From positions 1,383,680 to 1,447,679 of the forward strand of contig VZRR01012752.1 of NCBI GenBank assembly GCA_013398015.1: a stretch of 64,000 bases of DNA, in the 5' to 3' direction. The notes beneath the pieces were generated by a model. That model was not told the DNA's origin. It was given only the letters and a program-made list of their open reading frames with translations, and ran no database searches. This document shows positions 1-12,590 of this stretch, one piece after another; within the stretch, counting starts at the first letter, position 1, and the number at the start of each line of letters is the position of its first letter. The translations under genes were made by a program, and so were the position numbers. Origin of the DNA: Oreocharis arfaki. Its lineage: Eukaryota; Chordata; Aves; Passeriformes; Paramythiidae.

Positions 1-3000
1 TCTCTCACCATTGGACATCCAAGAAGCAATATAGGCAAGATGAGCAAGTGGCTAAACTCCATCTGCTCTATACTGCTCTGAGAACAGTTATTTCAGCATC
101 TTATGGTAAATTGTGTTTAATCAGTTTTACATTATTGGTGACTTTCATCTAGTTAAGTGATTATCATAACACTGTGAAATGGATTCATCACTTAGGGAGT
201 TATTCCCTTTTGCAGGTTTAATATAATGTTTTACTAAAAAAAAAAGTCCAGGTTCTTTACCAAGAGTGCAAATTTAAACAGTTTCAGGTTGATACTTTTA
301 TTTTGCTTTTAAGTAATTTTTTGCATCTTTTTTTTTCCCTCAAAATATTTAAATAGTTCATCTAATATGGGAAAGAAGTAAAAATGTTGTAATTTTTTAA
401 TAGCATCTATCTACCAACTTTTGTTGTGTACCAGCTTATATAATGCTCACATCTATGCTGAAACTGTAACTAATACTTCTCATAGCATATGTAAGGTATT
501 TTAAATTATAAAGACCATTATATATATTTAAGTACTTAGGAATAAAGAAAGGTGCATTTTCTGAAAGATTAACTGTCAAACTTTACATTGCTTCAATTTT
601 CAGTAAAAGGCTTTAGGCCACTGTCAGACAGCAGGGGAAAGCTATGCTGACATTAAGAAGGCAGCTAGAATAGGAAATATTCACACAGTAACATAAAAGA
701 ATCCCTGTTAAACCATCTGAGACTTATACACATACAGGATATTGAGGTTTCATGTTTTTGTCTACTATATGCAAAAAATAATACTTTATATTAAATTACT
801 TGCCATCTTAAAATGATTGAGCTTCATGTTTTCTGCATGGTTTAGTACTTTAAAAGTGGGACAAGTAATTATCTCTTACATAATAAACCATCTGCATGGA
901 TATAATTAAACATTTGCTCAGTTGTATTTGATATTAAACCAGAAAAAGAATGTGTTTAAGTAGCATTTATCATGCAAAAGATGTCAAAATCAGCTGAAAA
1001 TCCATCTATAATATCCTGGTTAGTTGCTAAGCTTTTGAAGGGGGTCTTGAATAGATCTCAAATGTGATGCTGCATAACTCAGGTTGACATGGTAACACGC
1101 ATAGTAAGGAAAATCTCAGCTTTATTATCAACTTCATTTTAGTTCCCTCCCCTTTTCATATGCTGCCCTCGGTTTCTGGAGTAAATGTATCTTAAGAGTC
1201 TCTGATTGCAACTCATAATTATTTGGTGTAATTAAGATGGCGTGCTAGTCTTTTATTTTGTAGGCTGCAGAATAGTAGCAGGTCTATGAGATGAATCCCT
1301 AGCAGCACTTTTTTAATGACCATGTTAAATTTAGTGCTGTTCTGAGAGAGATTATGTGTGTTGCTTGGCTAATGGGATGTTTGCTATATTCAGACTGATC
1401 TGGCAGCCCTGTGCCTGAGGAAACAGGCAGAGAAGAAATTCTCTCAGTGCAGCTACTCTTACGGACATACAAGCTGTTTAGGGTCAGTGACCACAACCAG
1501 AAGACTTTTGCTGAGAAGACAAGGCCAGAAGAGTCATAGCTTGAGAACACAGGCTGAAAGAATGATAGCAGGGCAAAAAAGGACCCTGTAAGCCAGAGGC
1601 AAAAACAAGTTTGCAAGGACAAAACTAAGACATAGTCAACACTTTGTATATTTGGATAAAACTGAGGCTTCATAGATGACTACCACAAAATTATGTCTTA
1701 ATATAAACATACCTTTAGATTGTTAAAAAAATCTTTCCAAGAGCTTTATTTCCTCTGCAAAATAAATCACATTTTGTTTTTAACAAGGATTCATATCTTT
1801 GTGCATTCCTTGAGTATTTTCTTCTGTGCATGAGAGAGCACTACAGATTGGGATATGGTGTGGGATGTGTCTGGCACCTTATAGCATGTGATTGAGCAGA
1901 GGGAGGAAGGGAGGGAAGAAAGGAACTGCAGAACTAAGATATCCTCTGAGGAACACTATAGTCAGACTAGGGAAGCAAAGTGCTACACTGCACGAATGCA
2001 TGAGGCACAGACAGAGATAAAGAGGAGAGGCAGGACCTGTTTCTCTGTGTGACACTTCACAGGTTGCTGACTCAAACTCTCCCAACCCTTTTGCATAAGT
2101 CATGGATGATAGAGTGCTTCAGCTCCAAGACTGCTTGAGGGATGGGAGAACTGTGAGATTCCAGAGAGGACAAATAAAAGCAGACTCAGAGTGATGAAAA
2201 AAAAGCTTAGCTGAATCTTTCTCTGCAACCTTGACATTGGTTACTCTTCAACTCCCAAAATAACTTTCCACTTGGAAAAGTGAGACGTTACCATCACAGC
2301 AGACAGCAGTGTTGTGGAGTGAGAAGCAAGTGTTTGAGTTTGTCTCCTGGCTTTACAGGGAAACCTTGATTTATCATGGAAATTTTGACATCACTGTGAG
2401 AGATCTCTTACGAAGGAAATTTAATTAAAGAATTAGAAATACTTGAAAAGGAACCTGACAAATGAAAGAAAAGATCTTCCTCTTGTCTGGTAACTGTGGA
2501 ATTAACAAGATTGAAAAATGGTGGAATCTAGCTTCTGTGACAGCTTCTGGGTCCATGGTAGCTCCACATATCTACTTAATGTCTGATTCTTTCCACAGTG
2601 GCACTCCAGAGCATCAACAAGCCCAGACATTTTTTTAAATGGAGAGGTGGGTTTTCTGTTGTTTGGATAATCATTAATGCAATAAGCCTGGTAAAATTAA
2701 ACTGAGGGAAGAAAACAAGAATAATTATTTGGAGGTAGTTTCCTCTAGGCCTACACCACACAAAAAGGAAGAAAGAAAAGATAAGTTTTACTATCACTAT
2801 CTGCTGCAATATCATCAATTAACTGTTAACCCTAAAGAAATGCTGTTTTTCCACAATAACTTCCTTTATTGAAGCTTCACAAACTTAAACTATGCATGAT
2901 TTAAGGTTCTTTAAATCTTTAATGAGGTATAATTCTGTTTATGTAAAACAGCCTTTTTCATAAATTTTCAAGGGATATTTTACACTAAACTTCTGTATAC

Positions 3001-6000
3001 TAAAGCAAAATTAATTAGTTCTTCAAAACAGAGGACTCTGAATTTCACTTTCACGGCAAATTAGATTTTGCTTTGTTACTATCTAAGCGCATGTGGATTA
3101 GTATTCTTAATACCACTTTCCTTTCTATCAGCAATGGTTTGAATGTAATCTTGAGATTTGTCTTCTATAGGGCTATTAATGGCTACAGCACCATTTTATC
3201 AAAATTTGTGCGTAAAAATTTATTTCACGTTGACTGCACCTAAACCTTCAAAATGTAACCACATACATGGACAAGCAGAAAAAGAGTTATTGGCCAGGTA
3301 CCCTATTCTCTTCTAGACCTCATTAATTTCCCTCTACAAATGTGGTTACCCTATAGATTATAATGGCCCTATTTTTTATCAAAGGACTGAGCTGACAATC
3401 CATAGAGTTTCAAAATTACAGAAAACATCAATCTACAAGAGCCCAGAGCTCTTGCCTTACATTTTTAAACAAGTAATTCTAAAATAGCAGCTCTTAAAGA
3501 TATTTAGTTTTGAATCAGCCCAGATCATTGTCTTTTAGACTTGCTAAAGACAAGGTCAAGTTTTTGATGAATTTTGGGCTAATTCTGGTTGGGTGCAGTA
3601 GAACTGGAGGTGCCTGGAACTGTCCAGAAGGGTAGTGTGTTGGGCTGATTTCAGCTTTTTAAATTTAGGTTTCTAAAGTCTGAGTCCAGTTTTAGGCATT
3701 TAAGTTCTTTCTCTGGGGGAAGACGAGAAGAATGTCAGCTACATTTAGTTGCCTTCTCTGTTTGCTGGCTGTTTAGTTTCTCTCAGAGAGTCTCTAACTT
3801 TCATTCTTTTTCCCCTGTGTATGCTGATTTGGTTGTCTGTGCAACCCTGACACAATCTGTGATGACTGTGGAATATTATACTTTGATCTGATTTTACCTT
3901 GAGCCATGTTACCACAAGAGTCACAATTACCCCTTCATTAAAACACTGATAATAAAACAGTCCACTACGTCAGACATAAAACTTTTACTGCCTGTGTATC
4001 ACCTTAGGTTTTTTTAGCAATATTTAGGACAGATACTTGTGATCATTTTGTTTGTTTTTTACCTGATGAACCTTACAGAAGTACCCAACCTTATGGTAGC
4101 TAAGAATAGCTAAATTAGCATCACCATAGATATTGTTAAAGAGCATTTCTCTAGACCTTATATTTTAGATAATTTGGAAATAATTTCCTGCTCAGCATCT
4201 TAAAATAATACTTATTATTTATGCATGCACTGAAGGTATTAGATAGTTAGGCTGAAATCTCTAAGATTACCATAATAGTTTGGGGGTTGAATCTCCCCTA
4301 AATCAATCAGAATTTTACTTTCAGCAATAATGTAGATAAATCTTTAGCCAAATGCAATGGAATTAATTCTACCTGCTGCAGCTCTTTGTCCTGGGGTGGT
4401 TGAGTGGAAGGCCCATCAGTGCAGACTATGTAAGCAGCACACCAGCATCCCTCCGCAGTACACAACCTGCTTGAGGAGAGAAGTGGTAGCCTAGTTACAG
4501 CAACAGCTTTGTCTTACACCTCTAACCTGGGAATGGACTATGAGATAGGACAGCATCCAAATCCTCACTCCTAAAAAGCCCAAAGGATCTGATTCCGGTT
4601 GTTAACAGGAGCTGTGGAACCCAGCAGACACTGTTTGACAACCTCATATGGCCAGTGCATCACAAAAAAGCAGTATCTGGAAGGTGAAAAAAACTGCTCC
4701 TATGCAGTGAAAATTTGAGACACTTCCTGGGTCACTAAAGTCTTCCCACTTCATTTCTTCTCTTTGAATGACCTGAGATTTTCCCTGGTGTTTCCTGTTT
4801 ATGTCCCTCAGACATCCCTTAGTGACTTGGGACACACTGGCTGATCATCTACCTGAGGATGAGCTTACGTCTATCCTTCCCTCTTCTCATAAAAACCTGC
4901 CTCAGCTCCTGTGATGTTACAGCGCTCTTCTGATTGACAAGAGCCACTTGGCAAAAATAAATTATTTGGGGATTTACTTCAAAAGTGCTGATAGGTGGTG
5001 AAGAATTTCACACTCTAAATTCTTTTGGGAAGCAGCTCCTTTTCAAAAGTAATGTTTGTAAAAATTGTATCCCAAGCCTAGCCTCTCTAACTTACTTTTA
5101 AAATGCTGGTAAACAAAACTACCACATATGCTGTTCTTAAGTCATTCCACAAAAACACAGTTTGCGCATTTATATTCATAAAACTTTCCACCTTTCTCTC
5201 AAAATGAAAAAGACAGTCCTGAAATCTTCAGCCTAGAGCATGTGAATACTACTGAGATTGAGTTAACATACATATTATAAATTATTTAAAGTGCTTCTGC
5301 TAAAGGCTACCAGTCAGAAAAGAATATCAATTCCCTTTAACTAGTTTAAACCAAGGACCAGTGAATCAAATCAGCAAAGCAGATCTTTAAACATGTCCTT
5401 AATCATACCTGAAATAATAATATCTGAAAGAAAAATAAGAGACATAACTCTGACAAGCCACACTGAAGGTCTTTTTTTTGACATAGTTAAAGCATTCATG
5501 GAATATCAGAAAGTGAAATAAGATAACTTTCTAATACTGAATGTGTTTTCTTTACAATGGACCTCTTTTCGTTGGACAAAGATGCAGAAATAACTTCAAG
5601 ATTTTATCCAATGACCAGCATGTATTTATATCTGCTCTATGTAAAGAGAATTAACTCCTGGTCTGCAGTTTACGATGAATTTCTTGAAGAAGTCAGTCAT
5701 AAGCAAATAAATGAGAAAAAGGGTCTGTAACACTGACTGATTTTACCAGATTAAAAAATCCAGTTGTGCAGTTAGAGAGAATTCTGTCTTTTTTCAAACA
5801 CAACCTCAATTAAGAGAAATACAGAAGAACAGACAATACAGCAAAAACTTTTCTTTTGCCTAATGTTGTACATATGGACAAGTGAAGTAGCAACGACAAA
5901 CATATGAGAAATTATCAGTGAAAAATTTTACAACCAGAAATACTAAAGAGAAAGAAGAATTTAAAAAAAATAAAACACTTTGAAAAAAAATTAATCCTAG

Positions 6001-6596
6001 CAAAATCATAGGCATGTTATTAGAAGGAAACAGGTGAAATTCTCAATTACAATGCAGAACAGACAGAAATATTCAACTAATATTTCTTCATAATATGGTC
6101 CCATCCCAGTCATGAATGCCATATGTTTTTGCCTAAAATAGTATGTAAATATTTTTAAATTATAATAATTTTAATTTAACATGAGTAGTTTAAAAAGAAA
6201 TTATTACTGGTCTGTCTGAACAATTAATATTGCTATTCAAGAACTTCTAGGATGTCAAAGATGTAATAAAAAACATGGATAATGCCAGGGTTACATTTGG
6301 ACAACATAAAAAATGTGACCTTGATTATATAATTCTATCTATGCTGGAATCACTAGCAGGTAAAACAAATGGAGTCCTGATACATGACATGATCAATATC
6401 GAAAATGATTGTGTGACTAGCGGCAATGAACATGTCAAATCGGGCAGCTTTCTGGGTGAAATTGTTGGATGTGATTGATAAAGATGACTGCATTGACATA
6501 CTCTTCTGTAAAGCAACAGAGATACAGCAGTATATCAACTTAATTAAGTGATTAGCATTGCACAAAACCAGTGTAACACATAACAATTAATTGTGA
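1..6596. other. Intergenic DNA upstream of DCLK1, no gene seen
   Basis: This is AT-rich sequence with short A and T runs and only short scattered open frames, none with a recognisable domain, credible splice sites or codon bias. I see no CR1 fragment, satellite or RNA gene in it. In other amniotes (from memory) the region upstream of the DCLK1 promoter lies toward CCDC169/SOHLH2, but no exon of either is visible here. A small open frame at 6275-6478 is unrecognised; it lies just 5' of an old LINE remnant and may belong to it. Confidence 0.6.
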
Positions 6597-7610
6597 AATG
6601 GCTAAATGGCAGATCTACAAAAGTAGGTACAAACGGCTAATCATCACCCCTTGGGTAATTCCTGAGGAATTTGTGGAGTTCTGCTGTTTTCCCCGACGCT
6701 TGGCTGGTGCCAGCACTCCCAGCCCAGCCCAGCGCAGTGCACGGCTCTGCGGTGCCCAGCTGGCCCGTGCCGCTCCAGTTGCTCAGATCCCTGCTGGGAG
6801 CTGGCACAGGCTGCTTGCTGCACTGGGCATATGCAGAGGCGTTAGCACCAGTTCCCTCGGCCTGGCGTGGCATCCCGAGAGCTGAGTGCCTCTCTGACGA
6901 GAAGTGGAGTGAGCTGTAAACACACCCTTGACACTGCTGCCTTGGGGGATTGAGCCCCGCATTTCAGAAAATGCTGTCTTCTGCTACTACATAAATTTAT
7001 GAGTGATCTGAAGAAATTTTTAACAACATTAATGGTAAAATTTTCAGATGACATAAAATGCATAAAGTGCTAAATAATGCAAAGAAGAAACAGTTTTTCT
7101 GGAGGGAAATCGACATCCTTTAGTAAGCTAGGATCATTTGAACGTGCTTTTTGAGACAGCTGAATGCAAGGTCATTCAGGAGGAACAAAGAATGTAGGTC
7201 ACGTTTAGCAGACTGGAGACTGTGTCCTGGAAAGTCGTGACTCTGAAAAGGACTTAGGGGTCACAGTGGTTAGTCAACTAAAGAGAAGCTCCCAGAACGA
7301 TGTTCCAAAGCATTTCGTACAGCCTTCAGATACAGGGGAGTTGGGTGGCTACATAACTGTATCCAATTCTACTCTGACAAAGGTGTTTAAAAATTACAAA
7401 TGTTCAGAAAAGCTGAAAGTGTTGGAAGACTCTTAGATCTGAAAATCTTGGTCAACAGAGATGAGAATCTGCCAAAGTTACTTATTTTATCCAAAGTGGG
7501 ATTAAGAAACGACTGTATTGTGGTTTATAAAGATGCATTCACAGGGGTCTTAGAAATAGGAAATATTTCGAAGCCTGTCCAACAAGGAAAGACAATTTTG
7601 TATTAGGAAA
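6597..7610 (+). repeat. Ancient CR1/L3-like LINE remnant, reverse-transcriptase part of ORF2
   Basis: A decayed non-LTR retrotransposon in + orientation. Around 6990-7060 one frame reads as the RT palm region: an FMSDL segment (CR1/L3 elements have FINDL) is followed by KFSDD at 7038-7052, matching the KFADD catalytic motif of CR1-clade reverse transcriptases. Further on, an EKDLGV motif starts at 7245, a hallmark of the CR1 ORF2 C-terminal region. Frames are broken by stops and shifts, so it is not functional. The left edge (6597, where the AAATGGCTAAATGGCAGA stretch resembles L3) and the right edge are approximate. Unlike the recognisable CR1 copies elsewhere, it is highly diverged, which suggests an old insertion. 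The family is assigned from remembered motifs, without a repeat-library comparison. Confidence 0.7.
6690..6930. other. GC-rich, CpG-containing patch inside the old LINE remnant
   Basis: About 240 bases of clearly GC-rich sequence with many CpG dinucleotides stand out from the surrounding AT-rich DNA and separate the left part of the LINE remnant from its RT motif C. Both strands are open over much of the patch, as expected of GC-rich DNA; none of the translations is recognisable. It could be a small inserted repeat, a fragment of another element, or a local regulatory CpG cluster about 3 kb upstream of the DCLK1 island. Confidence 0.45.
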
Positions 7611-9889
7611 ACAGTATGATTTGTCAACAGGATGGTTCTATAACTGTTGAGACATTCAGGCTTTGTTTCTATTTGGAATTGCATTGATTTAATTCAAATG
7701 GAGAACAAACAAGAAAAAAAAGGTAAAGCAAAAGCATAGTTTAAAGTGTTTTAAAATAAAAGCATGGTAAGCATGCTTGACAAAGGAAAACAGACTACAC
7801 TATTGTGTTATGTCTCCATGTTAGACACAAAACTTCAAATAAACAAAACAACACATTTTAAAAGATACTTTTCAACTGGGTTTATACTTTTGTCTTGATT
7901 TATATTGTATTCTTTTCTTTTGACCTTCTTTTTAAATATAGTCCGAGTGAAGGTCTTTCTTGAACATCTGTGAAATATTTTGCACACTTAGGCTAGATGT
8001 AAATAATACATGTCAGAGAGATGTAAACACCAATGGGAGAAATAAATTATGTAAGTGAACACAGGGCACTATAGCTAAAGTAATGAGTTGAAACATAAGA
8101 AACTTCCATTAACCTGATCATCAGAAAAAACCCCCAAACCCTTATAAATGGAGGAATTCAACTTTGAAGAGCTGTTTCCTTCAGAGAGCAGAAGTCCCAA
8201 GACATTTAAATGAGACATTTAAAATGAACTGGACAAAATAGCACGGAAGAATGTTAAAGAACACTCCTTTGTCAGGACCATAATGGTATTTTCCATCTCT
8301 AATCTTTGTGATCTCCAGTTTTTTCTTATCATTTAAGACTGTCATGAATATTTTATTTGATTGTTGACCTACAAAAGAAGTGGTTTAAAGAATAAAGTTT
8401 TGTTACAAGACTACCAGCATTCTTTTAATATTAGTTTCCATTCTCCCTGCAAGTACACCAAAATTACCAGTATCACTGGTTTTGTTTAAGCACAGACCAA
8501 GACATTTTCAAATCCAACTGACTAAAAAGCTGGTGAAACACTAAGTGTGGAGGGGCTCATTTTTTAGGATCTTGCACCTGAAAAACAACAGTCTTTATAG
8601 TAAAGCGACTCTGCACCTCATTGACCATAGGGGAAGAACTAAGTGCCTTGGAACAAGATCCACGAAAACTAAAGCTAGGTGGTAAGAGCGTGCTGAGGAC
8701 ACAATTGAACACCGAATTCTGACTCTTTTTGATGTTCAGGTGTTTTGATACTATTACTCCTTTGAGCGGAGTTTTTTCTGAAGGTTTTAGGTGCTCATTT
8801 CTCTTTCAAAAACTAACAAAAAAAGTGTAGCCAGAAGACTCCTGTCTGCTGTATTCTTTAATGATTAAAAAACTCCTCCAAGATGATGAAGACAGGGCAA
8901 CAATTCATTTTTCTCCTTTAGGGAATCTTCTGTCTCCTAAGAGCCTACTTGTGGACTTCTCTAGGAGAAAGGAAAAGAAAGGGAGTGCTCCATCCTCTTC
9001 TTCTTTTGAGCCTCCTACATTTTTTTGTAGACTGAAGGTTTGGTTTGCCTTCAGAAAGATTAAGCAGGAGCCTCTATTCTGATTAAAGGTCTATCAATGG
9101 GAGCAGGACACCCTCGGCTTAAGTCCCCGCTCCACTGATTGTCTCTGGATTTATGGATATAAAACACATAAATTGTCTGTAATATAGACACACAAAGCCA
9201 TCTTTTGTCCTTCTCAAATGAGTGCCATAACCACGAGGTTACAGACTAATTCCCTCTCTCTGATCTAATGCATTTTTAATTCTTTCAAAGTGGAGCAGCT
9301 CCAACAGAAGGGACAGGCTGTGTTTCCTTTCCTTTTTTCTTTCCTTCCATGTCCCCCTGGACCATAGGCTGTTTACCTGACAAGCAGAAGAGAGTTGAAG
9401 TCTTTGTTGCACAAAGAGAGCAAACCAGATCCTTCACCTTGAGAAGGATCTCACCATGGAAAATTTTACATTAAAGTGAAGAATAACCAAGCCTATGAGG
9501 AGAAAGCATCAAGTATAGCTGAATTTTTGCGTCGAGGTTCACTTAGCAAACATGCTCCAAGACCTGATGGGCTCAGGCATTGAATGACTCAGTCAGATGA
9601 AGCCCAAGATGCCTTTGGCCAAATACACATTCTGAGAAATTTCAGCCTAAAACTACTAATGAGACTAATTTCAGCCTAAAACTTCTTCAGTATCTGTGGA
9701 AGTTAGTCACCTCCAAGATCAGCTGTAACTAAGCGAGTGGTGTGAATAAGCATGGCCCCACTGTTTTTAATACCTATATTCCACATCAATCCCATCTTCA
9801 GCACCCAAACCGTGTCATGGGGCTTTGGGGACCCGGTCGGATTTCAGTACTTCGCGACCAGGCGAACCTCCTGGAAATGCCAACATACA
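7611..9889. other. Intergenic DNA proximal to the DCLK1 promoter
   Basis: No gene recognised. The sequence is AT-rich with ordinary composition. A 17-base motif (AATTTCAGCCTAAAACT, or nearly so) occurs twice within 45 bases near 9638-9682, a minor local duplication. Composition turns GC-rich at about 9890, where the CpG island begins. Confidence 0.5.
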
Positions 9890-10304
9890 CATTTGCTAAA
9901 ATTACTTCTCAAGGCGTTTTTCGGACTCGGGCCAGCTGCACCCCTCGCCAGGCACGGCTCTGCCCCGGGCACAGGCAGCTGCCGACCGGGCACGTCTCAC
10001 CGGCCGGCGCTGCCCGGGGAGGACGGAGGCGCCGGGCGGGCAGCGACCCGCGGTGCGGCCGGCATGTAGCCCAGGGAGAGTCCGCCGGGATGGCGACCCA
10101 TGGTCCCGGCAGGGCTCGGCTGGCACCCGGCGCTGCGCGGGCAGGGCGCGCTGCCCGGAGCGGCTCCAGCGGCGGCACTCCCGCAGCGCCGATGGAAGCG
10201 CAGCGGGAGGGAGAGAGGGGGAGACAGCGGCGGCGGCGCCGCCCTCTGGAGAGCGCCTGCGAGAGGCTGGTGTGAAGAGCCGCATCTCAATGAGGGCCGG
10301 GCTA

Positions 10305-10312
10305 ATGCAAAT
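10305..10312 (+). promoter_or_regulatory. Octamer motif ATGCAAAT in the CpG island
   Basis: An exact octamer, in the context GCTAATGCAAATCACTG, is an AT-rich interruption of otherwise very GC-rich sequence. POU-domain factors bind this motif, and several are active in neurons, where DCLK1 is expressed. An eight-base match alone is weak evidence; its position inside the presumed promoter is what makes it worth noting. Confidence 0.35.
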
Positions 10313-10465
10313 CACTGCAACCGGCAGCAGCAGAAGAAAGGCGAAGCAGCTGCAGCCCGGGCTCCCCAGCAGCGCGCTACAGCCAGGGGAGGCGTAACAA
10401 AGGCAGCAGAGCCGCTTTCTGCGGCAACTACTGCGACTACAGCCGGGTGGTCGCGGGGGGGGGGG

Positions 10466-10585
10466 NNNNNNNNNNNNNNNNNNNNNNNNNNNNNNNNNNN
10501 NNNNNNNNNNNNNNNNNNNNNNNNNNNNNNNNNNNNNNNNNNNNNNNNNNNNNNNNNNNNNNNNNNNNNNNNNNNNNNNNNNNNN
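10466..10585. other. Assembly gap, 120 N
   Basis: A run of 120 N directly after an 11-base G run (10455-10465) and directly before a GC-rich tandem repeat. This is typical sequencing drop-out in a GC-rich promoter. The true length is not known from the sequence. Confidence 0.99.
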
Positions 10586-10633
10586 CGCCCCGCGGCTCGG
10601 GCGCCCCGCGGCTCGGGCGCCCTGCGGGTCGCG
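10586..10633. repeat. 16-bp GC-rich tandem repeat at the gap edge
   Basis: The unit CGCCCCGCGGCTCGGG occurs twice exactly (10586-10601 and 10602-10617), followed by a degenerate third copy. The array may extend leftward into the assembly gap, so its copy number is unknown. Confidence 0.85.
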
Positions 10634-11270
10634 CCGCGCAGCCCGCGGGGGGCTGGAGTGCCTAGTGCCACCTCCAGCGGAACGGGGCTATTTCACACAC
10701 ATTTCCCCCACCCCAGCAGAATAAACCGCATCTTTGCGTGACCCTGCTGCCGCATGTATCCGTGTTCCCCCACCAGACCCCCCGCCCTTCCCCGGTGACT
10801 AGTGGTCATCCTGCTGTTTAGCCGCCTTATGATCTGCGCTGCGTCCCAGTATGTGTGGGTTTTTTTCATCGAAATGCTCACCCACACCTGTATTATAAAT
10901 AATTCTTTAACAGATGTTAGGGTGTGAAGTGTTGGCATGGTGGATTTTCAGGGGCGTGTCTGTTCGTTTTTCCCTGCCTGTAATAAGACTATATATTTAT
11001 GCACACAAACGGAAACATCAGATGAAATTGTTTAGGATTTCTTTGTCTGCTCTGACCTTGTGGTTTAAACACGCTTTTCTGTACATACCAGGACTGTGGA
11101 GCTAAAGGGGAGCTCTATTTCGGTTTTAAGGATGTAGTTGGGAATTACAGACATTATTGATAAAAGAATATAACGTGTGGAAGAAAGGACAGTGACTCAC
11201 ACTTCTTCCTCCCCTCATCCAAAATTAATAAAGCTGAAAGACTCTTAAAAAAGTATATCTTCGTCTAAAC

Positions 11271-11295
11271 TTTTTTTTTTTTTTTTTTTTTTTTT
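11271..11295. repeat. Poly-T tract, 25 bases
   Basis: An uninterrupted T25 followed by a TG-rich stretch. Read on the minus strand it is a poly-A. No retrocopy body or target-site duplication is recognisable next to it, so it is listed only as a homopolymer. Confidence 0.9.
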
Positions 11296-12379
11296 GGGTG
11301 TATGTGTATTTGAGATGGTTTCAGCAAAGACATACCGTTTCTGCATTATGCATTCTGGGATTGTTTAAATCTGAATAACAGGTTCTCACTGGAGCTGGAT
11401 GTGATTTAAAATAACTGACATAATTTTTTTAACATGGAAGCAGTAGTGGTGTGTTCTCAACCCCAAGATGTGGCCACTGCACCCCTAGCCAGGCATGGCT
11501 GAAATATTTTGCATTTAACCTATAGAGAAGCATTGGTGAAATGCCACAGCAAACGTTCTTGTTCATTTCACTGAAGTGGGATGTAGTGTGCATGGGAAAA
11601 GTAGAGATTAGTCTTCTTCTTGTGTATATAAGAAAATACACACACATATTGCTCTATGTGTAGGTACTTCTAAAGGATTTACAAGTATAAATCCTGCATT
11701 TATACACAAACATACAATCCTGTGTCAAGGTAACAAAGTCTGTTATGAGCTGTACCCAAACTAGGGTAAATAATTTCCACTAGGGCCCCATGTTTGCCTT
11801 GGGTGCTTGTGCTGGTCCAGCACATGAACTGCTCTACGAAGTTGCTGAGTGCATCACCTCCAGCTTTGCAGCATCAGGGTCCAGCTGTATAATCACTGCT
11901 TTAATACTAACTTCTGCAAGCCAAAGAGCATCTGTAAGTTTTTCTCTATTTCCTCCCACTGTTCTACAGCTGGTCTGAATACCTTTTTTTTCTTAATGGT
12001 CGTATCATTATGAGTGGTTGAAACAAAGCTAGTGCTTGCTGGTTTTTGTCTTTTTATTGGAAATCAATGAGAGGGGCCTCTTCTAAATTAGGTCTATGTA
12101 TCTGCGCTATAAATAAACTTACTGTGCTTTACTATTCTGCTGACAACTGCAAATCTAGGTGGCTCCTAAATTAAAATTAATATGTTTTGAACCTAATGAT
12201 ATTTTGGTAATTCTATTTTTTGTGTGTGTTTTTAATCTTCCGTTTGTGAAGATATATGTGCACTTTGTAGTATTTAGTCTTGATTGTGTTGATTGTAAAA
12301 AGGAACAGAAACATTTGCCTCCTTGATTTTATTTCAGAGCATGTGAATTTCTGTTTATGTAAACTGTATTGAACAACTG

Positions 12380-12590
12380 GGATTGTTTTGATCAGGGCTC
12401 ATGGGTTTTTCTCACTGTCAAGCATGGGAGACACCAATTGCTAATTTGCTCAATGACACTGATTTTATCAGTCCTTTGGTGATGGCAAAAAAAGCTCTTG
12501 GCCTTAATCAATTTGAATGTTAGGCTTAGGATATTGATAATACATCTTACAAGTTTTACAGAGCACTGAAGTAACTTGCTCATTGAAAAA
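12380..12590. repeat. Diverged direct repeat, copy 1 (5' of first coding exon)
   Basis: This segment aligns by eye, in the same orientation, with 14640-14850. Shared landmarks in the same order are TCACTGTCAAG, CTAATTTGC / TTAATTTGCC, a TTTATCA core, GGCAAAA, TTAATCA.TTTGAAT and ACAAGTTTTAC. Similarity continues upstream (TTTGATCAG / TTTGGTCAG) and fades after about 12590. Neither copy has an open frame of note. It may be an old unnamed repeat family or an ancient local duplication. Confidence 0.65.

Larger units (their letters stand above)
9890..10700 (+). promoter_or_regulatory. DCLK1: CpG island: probable DCLK1 promoter and non-coding exon 1
   Basis: This is the only long GC-rich, CpG-dense block in the window. 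It lies about 2.6-3.4 kb upstream of the exon carrying the DCLK1 start codon. That exon opens with a splice acceptor only 13 bases before the ATG, so an upstream untranslated exon is required; this island is the natural place for it. No TATA box is evident. GGGCGGG (near 10034-10040) is an Sp1-type site, and an octamer ATGCAAAT (10305-10312) is a possible POU-factor site. The transcription start and exon 1 donor cannot be fixed, partly because 120 bases are missing. The long open frames here on both strands are a by-product of GC content. Confidence 0.75.

Noticed and set aside
9742..10741. Several long open frames on both strands across the CpG island
   Set aside because: Stop codons are rare in GC-rich DNA. 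Frames overlap on both strands, some run through N, and none shows a known domain.
11271..11295. T25 as the tail of a minus-strand processed pseudogene
   Set aside because: No coding remnant or target-site duplication is recognisable next to it.
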